Positions 14,001 to 27,500 of a stretch of 64,000 bases of DNA are shown here, in pieces. The notes beneath the pieces were generated by a model. It ran no database searches, had not been told where the DNA came from, and worked only from the letters and a program-made list of their open reading frames with translations. How positions within the stretch are numbered: position 1 is the stretch's first letter; each line of letters begins with the position of its first letter. Position numbers and translations under genes: made by a program. Origin of the DNA: Juglans regia (Eukaryota > Streptophyta > Magnoliopsida > Fagales > Juglandaceae). The DNA lies in assembly GCF_001411555.2 (NCBI RefSeq), contig NC_049916.1:682001-746000 (forward strand), written 5' to 3'.

Positions 14001-16155
14001 GAAGAATAGTTATGTCAGGATAAGGATTATATATGTAGGAGACAAACCATTAGGAAATAAAAAAAAATTTTAATAGATGGAACTTTACTTCACCCTGCGA
14101 ACAACAATGTATCGATTATAAATAAATAAAGAGCTTAGCTTCTTTTTCATACCTTTAGTTTCCCCCTTTGAAGGAAGGATTGAAAAGGAACCAAACAAAC
14201 TGGACATTCGCTCCAATGTTACTTCTGAAATGGACCTCTCGAGCGACTACAAAAAAAGCCAATGAACAAGGAAAAATTCCAGTTAGAACTAATTGGTTGA
14301 ATTTCCCCTTTAAACTAAGAATATAATAATACAGAGCAGTAAAGAATACATCAACTGCAGTGCAGAAATGAGTGACATTAAGTAGGAACCCCTAAATTGG
14401 AATTCATGGTAAACCTTCATTTACTTCATATCTTTGACACATCCATTCAAGAATCGAAAGACACAATTCAACCAGAGAAGGCTCTATTCTAATATTTAAA
14501 GCAGAGAAGGCTTACAGATTCTTTTTTAGCACAACCATATTTGCTCTGCATCTGTGGAAAGGTGAACAGGAAAAATATAAGTATCACAGCATCACGACTT
14601 GAAGGTAAGGAAGATTAGAACCATAAAATGTTACCTTCAGAGAAAAGTCATTGACATCAAGCAGCAGCAACTTTGACTTAAAGTAATGTGCTAAAGCCTT
14701 AGCGAGCATTTGCTGGTAGAGTTCTTCAGAAAATTTAAAATACAACCAATTAGGTTAAAAGCGAACTTCAAAACATAAATATTTTAGTGCAAAGTTAGGT
14801 AAAATTTCCAATTACATACCGGCAGCTCCTGAGAGCAAAATAGCCCTGCTTGCAGGTGAAAGGTTCCGGGTATGCTTGGAAAGGTCTGTGTGGTTCAAAT
14901 GAACATATGCAGCACTTGTCAATAACACCTGAGTTCTCTCGCTGTCATGGCATTATCAAAACAGGGATATGAGAAGAGGAAAATACAGCACAAAGTTTAA
15001 TCATTCAGGAATCAAATATTATACTGTAGACACTCTATAATCTAAACAGGTCTGTAACTGACGTCAGACCATATAGGCCCAGAAAAGGAATGTGGCTTAG
15101 CACTCATGTTCACAGCAAGGCTGCCTGCCCATCTCTCACTCACTTAGTCGCACATTAGCATCTTGCTTCATCTCGACTTTCAGACTCAATTATTACAGGT
15201 TTCTTCAGGGATGTTTAAAAGCCAGAAAGATCGACTCTTTCCTATTTCTCTTTCCTCTTCCTACACATTCCTCCCCGTTTCCTTACCAAAAATTACATGC
15301 CCTGTTTTGTCCAAACGTTTTACAAAATTCTGAATGACTAGGACACGAAGAAAATAACTAATTGAGCTACGAAGATCACAACTCATCCGCTTCCACCGAT
15401 TCTACTTTGCAATTAATCAATTGAGGCAAAAATGCGCAGTGTTAATAAGTACTTATATACATGTTTATAGAATACTATTGCCTCTAGTCATCTGAGCTTT
15501 CTCTTCTTTAGATTCATTTCGATACTCAGAGAATAAAAATGAATTATGGTTATTGAAAAATTAAATTAGATCAATTGAACACAAAATAAAATAAACGAAC
15601 AAATAAAAAAAAAAAAAAAAAAAAACTCAGGAAACTCGGGAATGGCAAGGAGCCAAGATCATAAAAATTAATTACCAATATATTATTCTAAACTATCTAG
15701 AGATTAGAAAACCATATTAATTAAAAGGAAAAAAAATAAAACCCTACCAGCACTTCAAATTAAAAAGTCATATCAAGAGCAGACAATCATCATATTAAAA
15801 AGTCAAGTTGTAAAAGATCCGTGGGCAAAAATTTTCATCACAGACATTCTACACAGCTCTTAGGTCCCCAAATCACAATATGAACCTAATAAACTAAAAC
15901 ATAAAAGACTGTCATATCTGATGAATTCTTCAACTACCTTAGGTAATAAGGAAAGTCATCAAATGTGACTTCGCTATCTTTTCCATCCACCATCTGCCTC
16001 AGAAGCTCTTGCTCAATCTGCCCCGCTGAAATCTCGTCCGGCGACCCATTCCCGCCTACCCATTTGCTCACTCTCTGTCCAGAACTCAAGCCCAGCCCCA
16101 CCCCAAGTCCCACCCCAACGCTCAAAGCCGAAAACAACAAGTGCTTCTGCTCCAT
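8006..16155 (-). CDS. AAA+ ATPase, DAA1/MSP1-like plant family
   Basis: Sixteen coding exons, minus strand: 16155-15938, 14941-14820, 14723-14635, 14551-14516, 14246-14153, 13947-13905, 13742-13642, 12387-12323, 11976-11480, 11386-11299, 11190-11053, 10330-9762, 9235-9100, 9022-8954, 8869-8744, 8119-8006. They join in phase to 834 aa, near the 820-830 of Arabidopsis relatives (At1g64110, At4g28000, At5g52882). The N-terminus has a Gly-rich hydrophobic stretch ([13 protein letters not shown]), possibly a membrane segment. The AAA module in exon 12 has Walker A GPPGTGK (about 565), Walker B IVFIDEVD (about 620), sensor-1 ATNRP and the RRFERR arginine fingers across the exon 12/13 joint. The C-terminal helices and AKNQVAASFA tail match the Msp1/katanin-like clade. 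It is expected to unfold or extract proteins with ATP; the target is unknown. A Ser-rich middle (exons 5-7) and an acidic linker (exon 11) are probably disordered. Confidence 0.93.
12141..12182. repeat. Compound AC/AG microsatellite
   Basis: An (AC)n run followed by (AG)n in intron 8 of the ATPase gene. A poly-A run of about 19 bases sits just upstream at 12087-12105. Confidence 0.9.
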
Positions 16156-17652
16156 TTTCTCCAATTCTAACGACCCCTTAAAATATCCGGTCACAAACTT
16201 CCTTAAAAATATTCAAAAAGCTTGGATGACTATTTCCGAGAAAACAGCTTTGAGAATGGTACCCAAAGATCCAGCAACTGCCAAACCTGAAGAATGTGAA
16301 TTTACAAGATGCTATATATAAAAGTCAAGAAGAATTTACGTTGATGATCATGAGAATGGAGAAAAGATTCAGGCTTCGGAACTTTAAAAAAATTAAGAAC
16401 CCAGAAGAAGATATGTATAGTGGAAGATATGGACGAAGAGCAAAACGTAAATACTGAACGTCGGGCTAAGGTTTTTGACAAGTGATGACTCGCTTCCACA
16501 ATGTGATCTGGCCTGCCCTCTTCAACTATATATATATGGCATGTCATACTAATGGACGTCAAAAGCCTCCCGCGGAATCTTGGAAAACTTTTTATCGATT
16601 AATAAATACTTTGGTTGGTAAAGCTTCTTGACTCTCTTCAATTCTCTTTGCCTTTTGCCTTCTCCTTCTCTTTCTTTCTTTCCTTTTTCACTTTAGTCTT
16701 TTTAGTGTTTTCGACCATTTGGGACCAGCTAATACCGGTGAAGTTCAAGTCTAGCCGCCTTTTCTCTGTTCTATTCTGAGTCGTCTTCAATCCTCCATAT
16801 GACTGACTAGCTTTGTCCCCAAGTTATCCATTTATTTTTTTCCTTTATATTTATATCTACATAACTGCTTTGCCGTGTCATTGCATTGGTGAGTCAAGCT
16901 TTTCCACTTCTCCAATCCAATATGTAAAAGATAAATAAATAAATGAACATGATCAACCTAATTAAGACCAGATAATGGTACAATTCTCATTGAATTTATG
17001 AATGCATCCGATAATGAAATCCAATTTCTCACGATACTTGACAATATCTATATATTATCAAAGTAGAACAATAACTTTTCACGGCCAAATTATATAAAAT
17101 TACATTATACATGTTTTGTTTGAATTGCGTGTACTTATATATATTATATATCTTATATTTTTGGTAGATTATTCACATGCAATCCCAATATCGGTGTGGG
17201 TGTAAGTGATACTTCATAAATCCAGTCTCTTTTCTGTAGAAAGTGATCCCAGCTAGCTCCCACGAAAAAACCTAAATTGAATCTGGCCTGGCCGTACCTG
17301 CCCAAAAATGTCCAAAGATCAGAGGGAGAAGCTCTAGACCAGACCAGACCACCATTTTTATGGCCTGATTAAATGTAACTGTGTTTCTTCAGCTCCAAGA
17401 AACTCTCCTATTAATTATTTTGGTTCAAGTTTTCCAGAAAGGATGAAAACCGACCTAATGCCTTTATATTCCTATTTTTATACAGAATGTGTACTAATAC
17501 TTTCGGTCCCTACTTTACAGAGCACATTGAGATCACTCAAAAAGGTGCGACGTTTCAGCTTGTTTTTCCTTTTGTTTATGGATCCTGCATGCATATATGA
17601 TATGTATAATGGGATATTTTGTTTGTCATTCAAAATAACGCAAGATCAGTAT
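16156..17652. other. Upstream region of the ATPase gene
   Basis: Contains the promoter and 5' leader of the minus-strand ATPase gene. There is an AT-rich TATA-like stretch near 16528-16540, but no single TATA box can be assigned. The short frames here have no family resemblance. No other feature is visible. Confidence 0.4.
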
Positions 17653-17973
17653 TGTTAAAGAATAATCTTACATTGTCAGTGGATAAAGTTTTGAGTATGT
17701 TTATAAGAAATGAGCAATTATCGCTTGTAGAATCAGTTTTATGAGATAAGATAGGCCCATAAATTTTTTTATGATATCAGAGCCGAACATAGGACGAATG
17801 GGGGGCGTGACAAGGATCATGAAAAATACTGACTTGCACGTGAAGGAGGATGTTGAGGAATAATCCTATATACATTACTTGTAGACAAGGCCTTAAGTAT
17901 ATTTATAAGGAATAAATAATTATCTATTATAAAATCGATTTTATGAGATGAATTAGACCTATAAATTTCTTCA
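17653..17973. mobile_element. TRIM retrotransposon, copy 1
   Basis: A terminal-repeat retrotransposon in miniature. LTR1 starts TGTTAAAGAATAATC at 17653 and runs to about 17772. It is followed by a primer-binding site (TATCAGAGCC, 17776-17785, matching initiator Met-tRNA). LTR2 starts TGTTGAGGAATAATC at 17851 after a purine-rich tract (GAAGGAGGA) and ends about 17973. The flanking five bases are AGTAT and AGTAC, a probable target duplication with one change. There is no coding capacity, as is normal for TRIMs. The LTRs differ at many sites, so the copy is old. Confidence 0.8.
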
Positions 17974-18754
17974 AGTACGTAATACCTGTGGTAATATTGA
18001 TACTTAATTCTTATATATGTAATCCGCAGCTTCAATGCAAATTGATCAACAAACAATTCAAGTGCAAGCTGGATGGGTAAGTAGCTAGCCAGCCTGCTTT
18101 CCCCATGCACCAATATGAAGAGTACGTACGGATTAATATTTAACACAACCATAAATATGAAGAAGTACGTACTTGAAGTATCTAATTACGTGCATGGGAC
18201 AAACTCATGATCAGAAAATTAAGAATTAATTACCACTAATTGAATCAATAATATTTCACCCTCTCCTTTATTTTCTCCATATAATATACTTTGTACATGA
18301 TTAATTACTATATCCTACTCTATATATAATTAATTTTTCTTAGGTACGGTGCAGTTACTTTTGGACTTAATAATTAAGCATGCAACTCTCTGAAAATGTG
18401 AGCAGCATGCAGCTCAGAGCTAGCTCTTCGATGATCTCAAGTACTTTTGATCAAAAGGCAGTAATTAATAAGAAGATTCCATTCTGAGCATTTTTCTTTT
18501 TATATTTTCTAAAATGACAGAAAAATAATGAGATTCCTTGGATGGGCACCCACGCATCATCCTAGCTTTTCCACCTCGGTTTCACATGATTCGCAGTTTG
18601 TTCAACATTTTAATTGGTGGATTACACGCAATGCCACTATACTTTTTCCTGCGTTCTCACCACCCTAAGCTTCTTTCGAAACACACAAGTTTTCAATGAC
18701 AACACGGTAGTACTACTCTACAGCTACCGGTGATCGAGAACCAAATAATTTATT

Positions 18755-18935
18755 TAAGAATAATGCTACATGGAGTGCACAAATATCGTGTAGTCGTTTA
18801 GAAAAAGAGTAAAATTCAATACTATTAAAAATATATTATTTTTTCATGTAAGTTTCGTATTTATTCATTTTTTTCAAAGTGATTGTATGACGCTTGCGTA
18901 CTATTATAACTATTATTTCTCTTTATTTAAATGTA
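18755..18935. mobile_element. MITE copy (AATGCTAC family)
   Basis: Starts AATAATGCTACATGG and continues with a GTGTAGTCGTTTAGAAAAAG phrase. The right half mirrors it (TTTTTTCAAAGTGATTGTAT). The same pattern appears at 19315-19500 and 60126-60355. I recognise it as a common short MITE of Fagales genomes; that recognition is from memory. Confidence 0.5.
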
Positions 18936-19314
18936 TGTCTTTATAGAAAGCAAACTATATATTTACGGTTTTCATGTTTTGTGAACTTCACTGCTTTAAT
19001 TTGTTTACAACTTTTCTTTAATGTCTCCTAGCTCTTTTTTACACTCCCAAACCTAATATCTCTCTCTCACACACACACGCGAAACAAAAACAAATGCATA
19101 CGCACACATGCATCGATGACAAACAACCGCATGGCCATATATGCTCATGCTTTGAGAACTTCATTCATAACTAAATTTAAGAATTTCAATTTAATAAAAA
19201 AATAATAATTGGAAGATTAGGCTCGAGATAGGTTGATTTAAAAACTGATCGCCTAATAATTAATCTCGAGATTTGGAGATTGCACCATTGAAACCTCTAA
19301 TTAATTTAATAAGA

Positions 19315-19500
19315 GAAAAGATATTTATAATTATAAATTATGCAACCGTCACGTAATCACTTTATAAAAAGTGAATAAAACTTGAGACTCACACGAAAAA
19401 AATTAATTTTTTAATAATGAATCTCATTCTTTTTCAAAGCGATTATATAACATTTAAGCACTTTACGATTGTATGTAGAATTACTCATTTAATAATTATT
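19315..19500. mobile_element. MITE copy (AATGCTAC family)
   Basis: Contains CACGTAATCACTTTATAAA, AGTGAATAAA, GACTCACACG and TCTTTTTCAAAGCGATT, and ends GTATGTAGAATTACTC, the mirror of the AGTAATGCTAC end in the other copies. No reading frame. Confidence 0.5.
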
Positions 19501-20726
19501 GAAAGGAAGTTAGTAGCTTATAATAATATTATACCTTTTTTTTTTCCCGTTACTCATTCATGCATGCATACTAATGGAACCTGTCGTCTTTACATTAATC
19601 TATGTATACTGGTAATTAATTACATAGGAGGTTAATGATCCAGAGATATATATGTGTCATTTCACCGACCTTCGGAAACAAGAACACGCATGCATTCACA
19701 AGTCACCACCAGTGGTATGGACCTTTATTGACAAACTAGCAAAGTAATTAATCACTTTGCCAGCCTATAAAAGCCAACAAAGTAAAGAAAAAAAAAAAAA
19801 AAAAAGGTTTCACATTCATAATAATTCAGAATCTTCCGTTAATTTGGTGATCGTATATCATCGTTTTATTAAGATTTCTCCTTGGAAAATTTGGAGTTTT
19901 CTAAGATCAAGTACCGGACACAGAGATTTCCCATCAAATATATAGAGTACTACTACTACTACTACTACTCATAACTTAGAAGAACTATTTTTTCCGTTTA
20001 CCAATTACGAACCATTCTAGTGGCCGGATCATAGTCCATTTTATTCATGTTCTAGCTAGCTCGCTCATCATAATTTTCAAAAGAATACGTACAAAAAATA
20101 AAACATATAGAGTAGTTTTAGGCTACCGCCTAGCATGCATCCGGCCTACCACAAATTTATCTTTTTATTTTTATATTTTTTTAACATATTTAAATATTTA
20201 AAAAAAATAAAAAAATAAATGTATTAATACACTAAAAGTTACTTTCTTAATCATTAAGTAAAAAAAATAGGGATATTTTCAAATAGGTCTATATATAATT
20301 AATTAAGTAGGTACATATATATATATATATTAAAATAGCTAGGGATATTATTGTTTCTGCTTCTTGCTAGCTAGCTAGCTAAGTCCAAACATGCTTTAAT
20401 TCCAATAACAAAAAGTACTACTACTATCTCATTAAAAAAGAATTAATATCAATCAAAAAAAAAAAAAACTTGCTTGTGCATGTAAATTTACTGTTATCAT
20501 TGTATGTTCGTAGTTTTCATCCAATTATATAATGAGGCATGAAGTGCCCTAGCTAGCTACCTACATATATGGGTCACTTTTTGGGCATGCATGCAGTAAT
20601 TTATAAAGTAAATGTGGTGGATGCAGAGTCACTCACGTTTCTTCAAAGTGTCCTGCCAACAACTTTTCAGATTTAATAGGAAAATAATTTCAAACAAATT
20701 AAGATCAACCCGCTTCATGTTATATG

Positions 20727-20769
<43 letters not shown>

Positions 20770-20811
20770 CCTTTTTTGGTTGAGCCCTAATATATTGATG
20801 TATACGCATGC
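19501..20811. other. AT-rich spacer with microsatellites
   Basis: Non-coding. It contains an (ACT)n run near 19949-19969, a short TA run near 20320 and a longer TA run at 20728-20766. The 162-residue frame starting at 20612 reads through the TA run as alternating Ile-Tyr and is rejected as a gene. Confidence 0.5.
20728..20766. repeat. TA dinucleotide microsatellite
   Basis: About 19 TA units, 45 bases before the CACTA left end. Confidence 0.95.
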
Positions 20812-22084
20812 CGCTACAAGAAAACACCATTTTCCTGAGCTAGAATTAGTTGCAAAAGATACCCATAATCACTGCAATTACATTTTTCCGCCGGTTTTTG
20901 CATTGACGCATGCCAAAATTTCTTTACAACTGCTGTTTACTAACGATTCAAAATTATTATCGCAAATGGATATTATTTCCGATGCTTATTCACTGCCGCA
21001 AATAGCCAAACTAAGCGCCAGAACAAGGCCACACGAGTATCACCCATTTCTTTGGGAAAGACATTTACCGGCAAAATTTCTTGACCGCAAATATGAATAA
21101 AAATGCTGGAAAAACTTTGATTCTTTTATTGACAATATTTGGAATAGTTGTTTCATGTTACTATACAAGCGCCGCAAATAGGTAGTTGCCGATGAAATAA
21201 TTATTAGCGGCGATTTAGTAGTGCCAGAAATTATCTGAAATTTTAAAAAGTTGTTTTCGCGATTAAAAATGCCGAAAATATTCCCTTACAATATATTAAA
21301 AAAAAATGCACTAAACAAGATATATGAATAATACATTACCCATTCATATTATAGGCTCCCTATATTGTTCATGAGATTATTCATAAATTTGGATTTGTGG
21401 TCCATATGCATGCATTTGACCTACAAAATAATAATAAAAATAAATTATACTTAAACAAAATATATGCTATAAAATAAAAATCTAGAATAAAGTGATAAAA
21501 ATGACAAAAGATAGTATGTACAAATTCTTTTGTGCACCAGCATTTAGCTTTTGAAAATGCTCTCAATGATGTAGAGCATGCAAGAAAACTGACCATGAGT
21601 AGATTTCTAACATTTTATTTAATCAAATTTGAAAAAGAAAATAAGCTCCAAAAAGTATACAACTACCTTAGGAGCTTCTTGATCATAATCAAGTATAACA
21701 AAATCTTATTTATCGATAAGAAAAATATCACACAAGGAAGCCATGATCAGAATCAAGGAGACACAACATCAAGAAGACATAATTGTTTTCTATCCAGGAA
21801 AAATAACTAAATCTTTTAAGACGTGATATATAACTAACACAAAAAGATACAAATTTTTAAGGACTTACATTGGTGTTTCTCGTCTCAAGGATGATGCATC
21901 TTAAGAATGCATCAGACAATAGCACGTGCAAGCCTTCAAATTAGATGTTTAGTTGAGTAGAATTATATAGTCCTTATTTCAAACTCTTTGCTAAAAATAT
22001 TACTTATGCAAGTTAACATCACAGACCCTTTAGATGTTAATCTTAAAGAACCAATGCCTTTAGAAATTTGGTCGTTTCTTTGCT

Positions 22085-22923
22085 TTGCTAGGGTTTGGTT
22101 TTCGAGACTCTGCTATGGTTGCCGTCGGGGGCCCTCATGGACCCTTGGCGTTGGCTAGGAGACAAAGATCTTTTGCTGATCTGGGGTCACAAACGTCTCA
22201 GGCCATTCCTGAGGTGGTTGTACCCTTTCGACACCCCAAGGTTTTGGATGTAGATATTTTTGTGCAATTTTCTAAAGAAGAACTTGAGAAGTCTACTGAG
22301 CCTTTCCGTTTTGCTATCGTTATGAAGCTCCTGCATCAGAGACCATCCTTGGATTGGATTAAAAGTTTCAGTCATGGGAGATGGGGTCTCATGTCTCAAC
22401 CATTGGTATCTATTATGAGGAAGCCGAGACATGTTTTTGTTCGATTCTCCAACGAAGAAGATTTTCTTAAGGCAATGACAAAGAAGAGTTGTGATGTTGA
22501 TGGTGTTATGTACAGAGTATTTCAATGGTCTCTTGATTTTATTGAAGATTTAGAACTAGATATGGCTCCTGTTTGGATTATGCTTCCGGGCCTCCCACCG
22601 AATTTTTATCATGAGGCCATGCTAAAAAATGCTACGTCATCGATTGGAACCTATTTGCGAAGAGATAACACTACCCATTGCGCTACGGGCACAGATGGAG
22701 TTTGTGTTTGCGTATTGATGAATGTTGCTCAGAAGCCAATCCAATCCTTTTGGATTGGGACTCCAAAAAAACCTATGAGCATTTTTCAAGATTGGTTTAT
22801 GAAACTTTGCCGGCTTTTTGTGTAGGATGCAAGGTGCAAGGACATAATCAGTTGACATGCAAAGGGTCTTCTCAGATGGGCAAGAAGAAAGAACCAAGTC
22901 GTGTTTGGGTTAAAAAAGACTAG
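22085..22923 (+). pseudogene. LINE ORF1: DUF4283 domain and zinc knuckle, broken
   Basis: The ORF1 protein of plant LINEs binds nucleic acid and packages the element RNA. The first open part (22085-22825; a plausible start is the Met at 22115) covers the DUF4283 region, with phrases such as FAIVMKLLHQRPSLDWI, HVFVRFSNEEDF and APVWIMLPGLPPNFY. A frameshift near 22690-22800 moves the frame to 22678-22923, which holds a CX2CX4HX4C knuckle (CVGCKVQGHNQLTC). Further reading toward ORF2 is short and interrupted. Confidence 0.8.
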
Positions 22924-23489
22924 ACAAGGTGGTGCAAGAAGATCAGGGTGAAGGCATGAAGGATAAGATTCATGATGGTGAGAATAATAAATCGAAGGGG
23001 GGTGGGGTGAAGATTTAAGGATGTCGGTAATAGAAGAGGAGTCTTAGGTTTCAGTGCAAAATCATGTTATTGACCATGGGAACATCCTGGACTTGTATGG
23101 AGGTGAGGATCAGGTGCAGGGATTTACGTGTGAAAAGGGCGAATTAGTGGATGGGGAATCTAGTGGGACCCAAGCCATAGAGACCCCATGTGATGATGTA
23201 CTTGTAGTAGAGGAGTTGGGACCGGATGGAGAAGATTTTCTGCCACGGGTTCCTTATGAGGGGAATGTAGTTGGTCATTTTTAAGGACTGGAAGATGCAC
23301 AAGAGTTGGCAATCGAAGAGGCTAATCCTAGAATTTTATCAGATTTTGAGGAAGAAAGAGAGCTTCCTCATTTGGGAAAGAAAAAGATGGTGTTTCGGAT
23401 TTAGAAAATTGGGAAAAATGAGGTGCCTACAGGTCGCCTTTTGTGAAGTTCTACTAGGGCTCTGAGCAGGCCCTCTCGACTGGATTTAC

Positions 23490-24560
23490 AATTGATAAGA
23501 TATTGTTTTGGAATGTTTGAGGTCTCGGAATCTCGAAAAAATGACTTCGATCTTTGTTAAAAATTCATAAACCAAAAATTCATTGTGGTGGAACCTTTTT
23601 GAACTGATAGTAAGCTTTTATGTTGGCAAAATATTTTACAATTTGATGTGTCATTCTCTAATAGAGTCCATGATAGGAAACTATGGATTTTCTCGCAAGA
23701 TGATATACAGGTTAATACTCTTGGCGCATCTAGTCGACAAGTTACGTTGTTGATTAATTCTACTGTGATGGTCTCAATTGTGTATGCCAAATGTAGGTAC
23801 TTGGAAAGAATGGCTCTTTAGTCTGAATTGGTCTCTATTGGCTCCTCGGCCTTGGTGTGGGTTATTATTCGAGATTTTAATATTATTAAGCATGATGGTG
23901 AGTGAAAGGATGGACATCCAAGGTTGCCTTGTGCAATGGATGATTTTTCTAATTTTATTGATGCTGGTGGTCTGATTGAAACACCATTCACTAAGAATCA
24001 TCTTTCTTGGTGCAATGGCCAAGGTGGGTTCGCGAGAAGTTAGGCGCGTCTGGATAGAGCTCTTTGTAATACCAAGTGGTTGGAAATATACCCATTGGAT
24101 TCCCTTCAGTATTTGGCTCGAAGGTCATCTGATCATTCTCCTTTGCTCCTTGGTTTTGCTGATACTTTAGTACGCTATGGCCCTAGTGCTTTCAAGCTCC
24201 AACAGATGTGGACTACACATGATGACTTCTGGAGGTTAGTATCGTCTATTTGGCAGCATGATGTTTGTGGATCTGGTTTGTCAAAGCTTGCCTTTAAGCT
24301 TAAACGGTTGAAAGTAGCGCTTAGACATTGGAATAAAGAGGTATTTGGTTGGACTGGGGCTCATATTAAAAGGCTAGAGGAGAGAGTTGAACTCGGAGAG
24401 AAGAGGCTTTAGGAACGATTTTTAGAAGAAGTGAAAAATGATGTCTTGGCGTTGAAAATTGAGCTTACAACTTGGTTAAAAAGAGAAGAGGTCAAGATTG
24501 CTCAAAAAATAAAGAAAACATGGATTGATCATAGGGAGGTTACTTCGTCTATTTTTTTTT
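23490..24560 (+). pseudogene. LINE ORF2 N-terminus: endonuclease region, decayed
   Basis: In scattered frames one can read pieces of an APE-type endonuclease of plant LINEs: an ILFWNV-like start near 23500, a glimpse of the WCNGQGG core near 24010, and the linker before RT (LARRSSDHSPLLL, FKLQQMWTTHDDFW, KEVFGWTGAHIKRLEERV) in the open frame 24080-24412. Several stops interrupt it. It ends where the solo LTR is inserted. Confidence 0.65.
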
Positions 24561-24584
24561 TTTTTTACAGCACTACAGGCGAGG

Positions 24585-27500
24585 TGTGACGCCCCCATTC
24601 CCCGCTAAGATTGGAACGAAAACTTAGAGCCTCGGTACATGCAACACAAGATTACATACTCCTGTTCATGATAGTTAATATGCAACTAGCAGTATGCAAT
24701 AATCGCAGCGAAAATAAAAGGTTAAGGTGAAAAATATGCCAGAATAACTAAAACATCCAAAATTCATTAGATAATCATCATGTTCGAGATTCTATAGTAG
24801 CATAGACTTATATACAAAGCCATATCATTTTCTTAATGCGATCTAAAGCATAAAGGACTTGGGCTATGAACCTCAAAATTAAGTCCAACTTCTTCTCCAG
24901 ATCCAACTCCTCCTCAATCATGCAAATCCAGTGCTCCATCAATCTCATTCTGGTCGATTCCTGACACAACTTCTATAATTCTGAGTGAAATGATAGTGGA
25001 CCCATAAAATGGTGAGATTTACTCGAAATCTCAGTAAGTTAAACAACTAACTGACACAAAGATAAATCAATCATGAAAAAATGATAGATATGCAATGCAT
25101 GAGAAATGGAAAAATCAGTATGCATATCTCCCATCTAGATTCTCAACATTTTTTTAAAAAATATGGAGATAGGGGTTTTTACTCAATAAGTAATTTCGTC
25201 ATCATTTTGATAAGACATAACTTTTTCATAAAAATTTCATCATAAAATTTCATCATAATAGACTTGCATAATTATCTTAATTAATAACATAATGTGTGGT
25301 AATGTCACAGTTCTCCATATGCACTATGAGTACCTGCTGGTGACCGTAGTATATACGAAGCTACATTGTCTATAGACTCGGTCTCAATGCATTGGTAAAT
25401 AACATAACATCATAAAAATTATAATATGTACACCCACCAACGTTAGGTGTCATAACATATTGACTTCGCTCCGGTGTTATTTAAAAAGAACCCATTCGAA
25501 GCCTGTTGATTGTTCTTTGTCAACCCAGGGATTACCACTCCATTATTAAACACTCTAGAGTGGACAGAGGAGTTCCACCAGCATAATTCCTCATCCCGGC
25601 CTTTGGGGTCGTGATAAAAATGATTTTCATGTTATGTTTTTAAAAAAATATATATATTTTTCATGACATGTGCATATGTAGTAAATTTTATACAAAATTG
25701 TCATTTATAAATGTAATATGCAAAAATGGTAAAAATGTCATATGTTATGTAAGTATGCACTCAATATTTCATATTACATGATAATTTATGCTCAAAATGA
25801 TAATTAAAGAATAAATGAAACATTTATCAATAATTCATAAAAAATTTATCAAGGTGTAAGTTAAAGGCCAACTTACAAACTTCCAGAGAAATTCGAAATT
25901 AGCGTCGTAGCTGCGTAAATCATGTGTATACTACGTTATGATTAATACTCTTATGAATAGGTTCAAAATCCAAGTCTTCAAAAATTGGATATTTACAAAA
26001 ATACTCCTAGACTTTCAAAAATTATCATTTAGGCCCTAAATTTTCACTAATTGCAAACGAATTCCAAATTTAACCAAATTTCATGGACTTCATATTGTTG
26101 GCATTATAAAACCATTTATTCCCTTAGATTTCCAAGATTCAAAGTGAAAATTTTCCAATTAGTCCCAACCCGTGGCATGCATCCTAATTGATACCTATGT
26201 GTATTTTTAACTATTGATCCCTATGAATGCATGCATGTGAGATTTTCTTTAATCATTAATGATCACTAACATATTTAGGGACATTATGAAGTCTAATACT
26301 TGAGTAATCAAGTTCATCCCAACACTTAGTCAAAGCTAAGAAATCCTTAATCACCAATATGCTTAAAACCGATTCATGCTTGATGATCAAAACAAGATAG
26401 ATTTAAAACCTATCATGACATGCTCCTAATCACAAATTTAACCTTCCATAATCATGCTAGGATATTGATAGATCATATCAAATCATGCTTAGGACATGCC
26501 ATAGCTAAAATTCCAATTAAAAACATTCAATCATTCAAACCTTCCTTTAATTGACCCGGTTTTGCATTAAGCATCATAGCCTTCTCAAAACTCAACCAAA
26601 TTTCGTACCAACACTTGGAAACAAAGCTTGACATGCTAGATAAGATCAGAATGAAGAAAAATTACAAATTTCGTGGCCTTCCAAGCTCTCTAGACTGCCT
26701 TACACAAGAACACTCAAGAACTCACCAAAACTCATTCGGTTTGCACTCTTTTGATCTCTAAGAAGGGGAAATGCTCTCAAGGCTCAAGATGATACTTGGA
26801 GCTGTGGTGTGGGTGAAATGAGAAGGGAATGAAAGTATTTATAAGTGGCCAAGGGGTGAGGGATGTTGGCTTGGGTGCTTGGTGATTGGGTGAAGTGGGA
26901 GGTGCTTAAATCTGGAAAATTTTCATATTTGCTTGCATTAGCTTAAGTCACTTGTGCAGAATGGAATAGTGCCCTAAACCACCATCATTTCCTCTCCACA
27001 GTAGCTGCAAGGGTCTTGTAGATGACTCCAGGTCGTGGGGCATCATTTGGATGACAGAAGATCCCTCAAACCACTCTTGAAAACAGGTGGATGAAGGTGG
27101 TTTTGTGGTGACAGAAAATCAGTTCGGTTTTGGATCTTTTTGGACAGCAAAAATGAGTCAAAATCCTTCATGATGGTCATGGGACTTCTTGTTGATTGGG
27201 TGGAGAAGGAGGTTGCTTGGGGTGGTGGTGCAAACCATGGCAGGAGGCTGGTTCAAACTCAATCCAATTGGTTCCTACACAAACTAGACCAAGGTGCACC
27301 CGGTTTGCTTCTTTGAGTTGGTTGATGCAACCAATTTCGTCCAAGGCTCAAACTAAGTTTTGGAGGGTCTCATAAGATGTTTAAGGACCATATTACCCTT
27401 GAGTATAAGCCACAAAAATGTTGGACCCAATGGCAAAACAATCCAAGCATTACAAAGGGCAATGCACAAAACCGATTGAAGCATGGTTTGAGCTTGTTAT

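Noticed and set aside
17653..17973. Cassandra-type TRIM with 5S rRNA-like LTR
   Set aside because: I looked for 5S-like sequence in the LTRs of both TRIM copies and saw none; they belong to another TRIM family.
20612..21100. 162-codon plus-strand frame
   Set aside because: It translates a TA microsatellite into Ile-Tyr repeats and then reads into the CACTA terminus; no domain.
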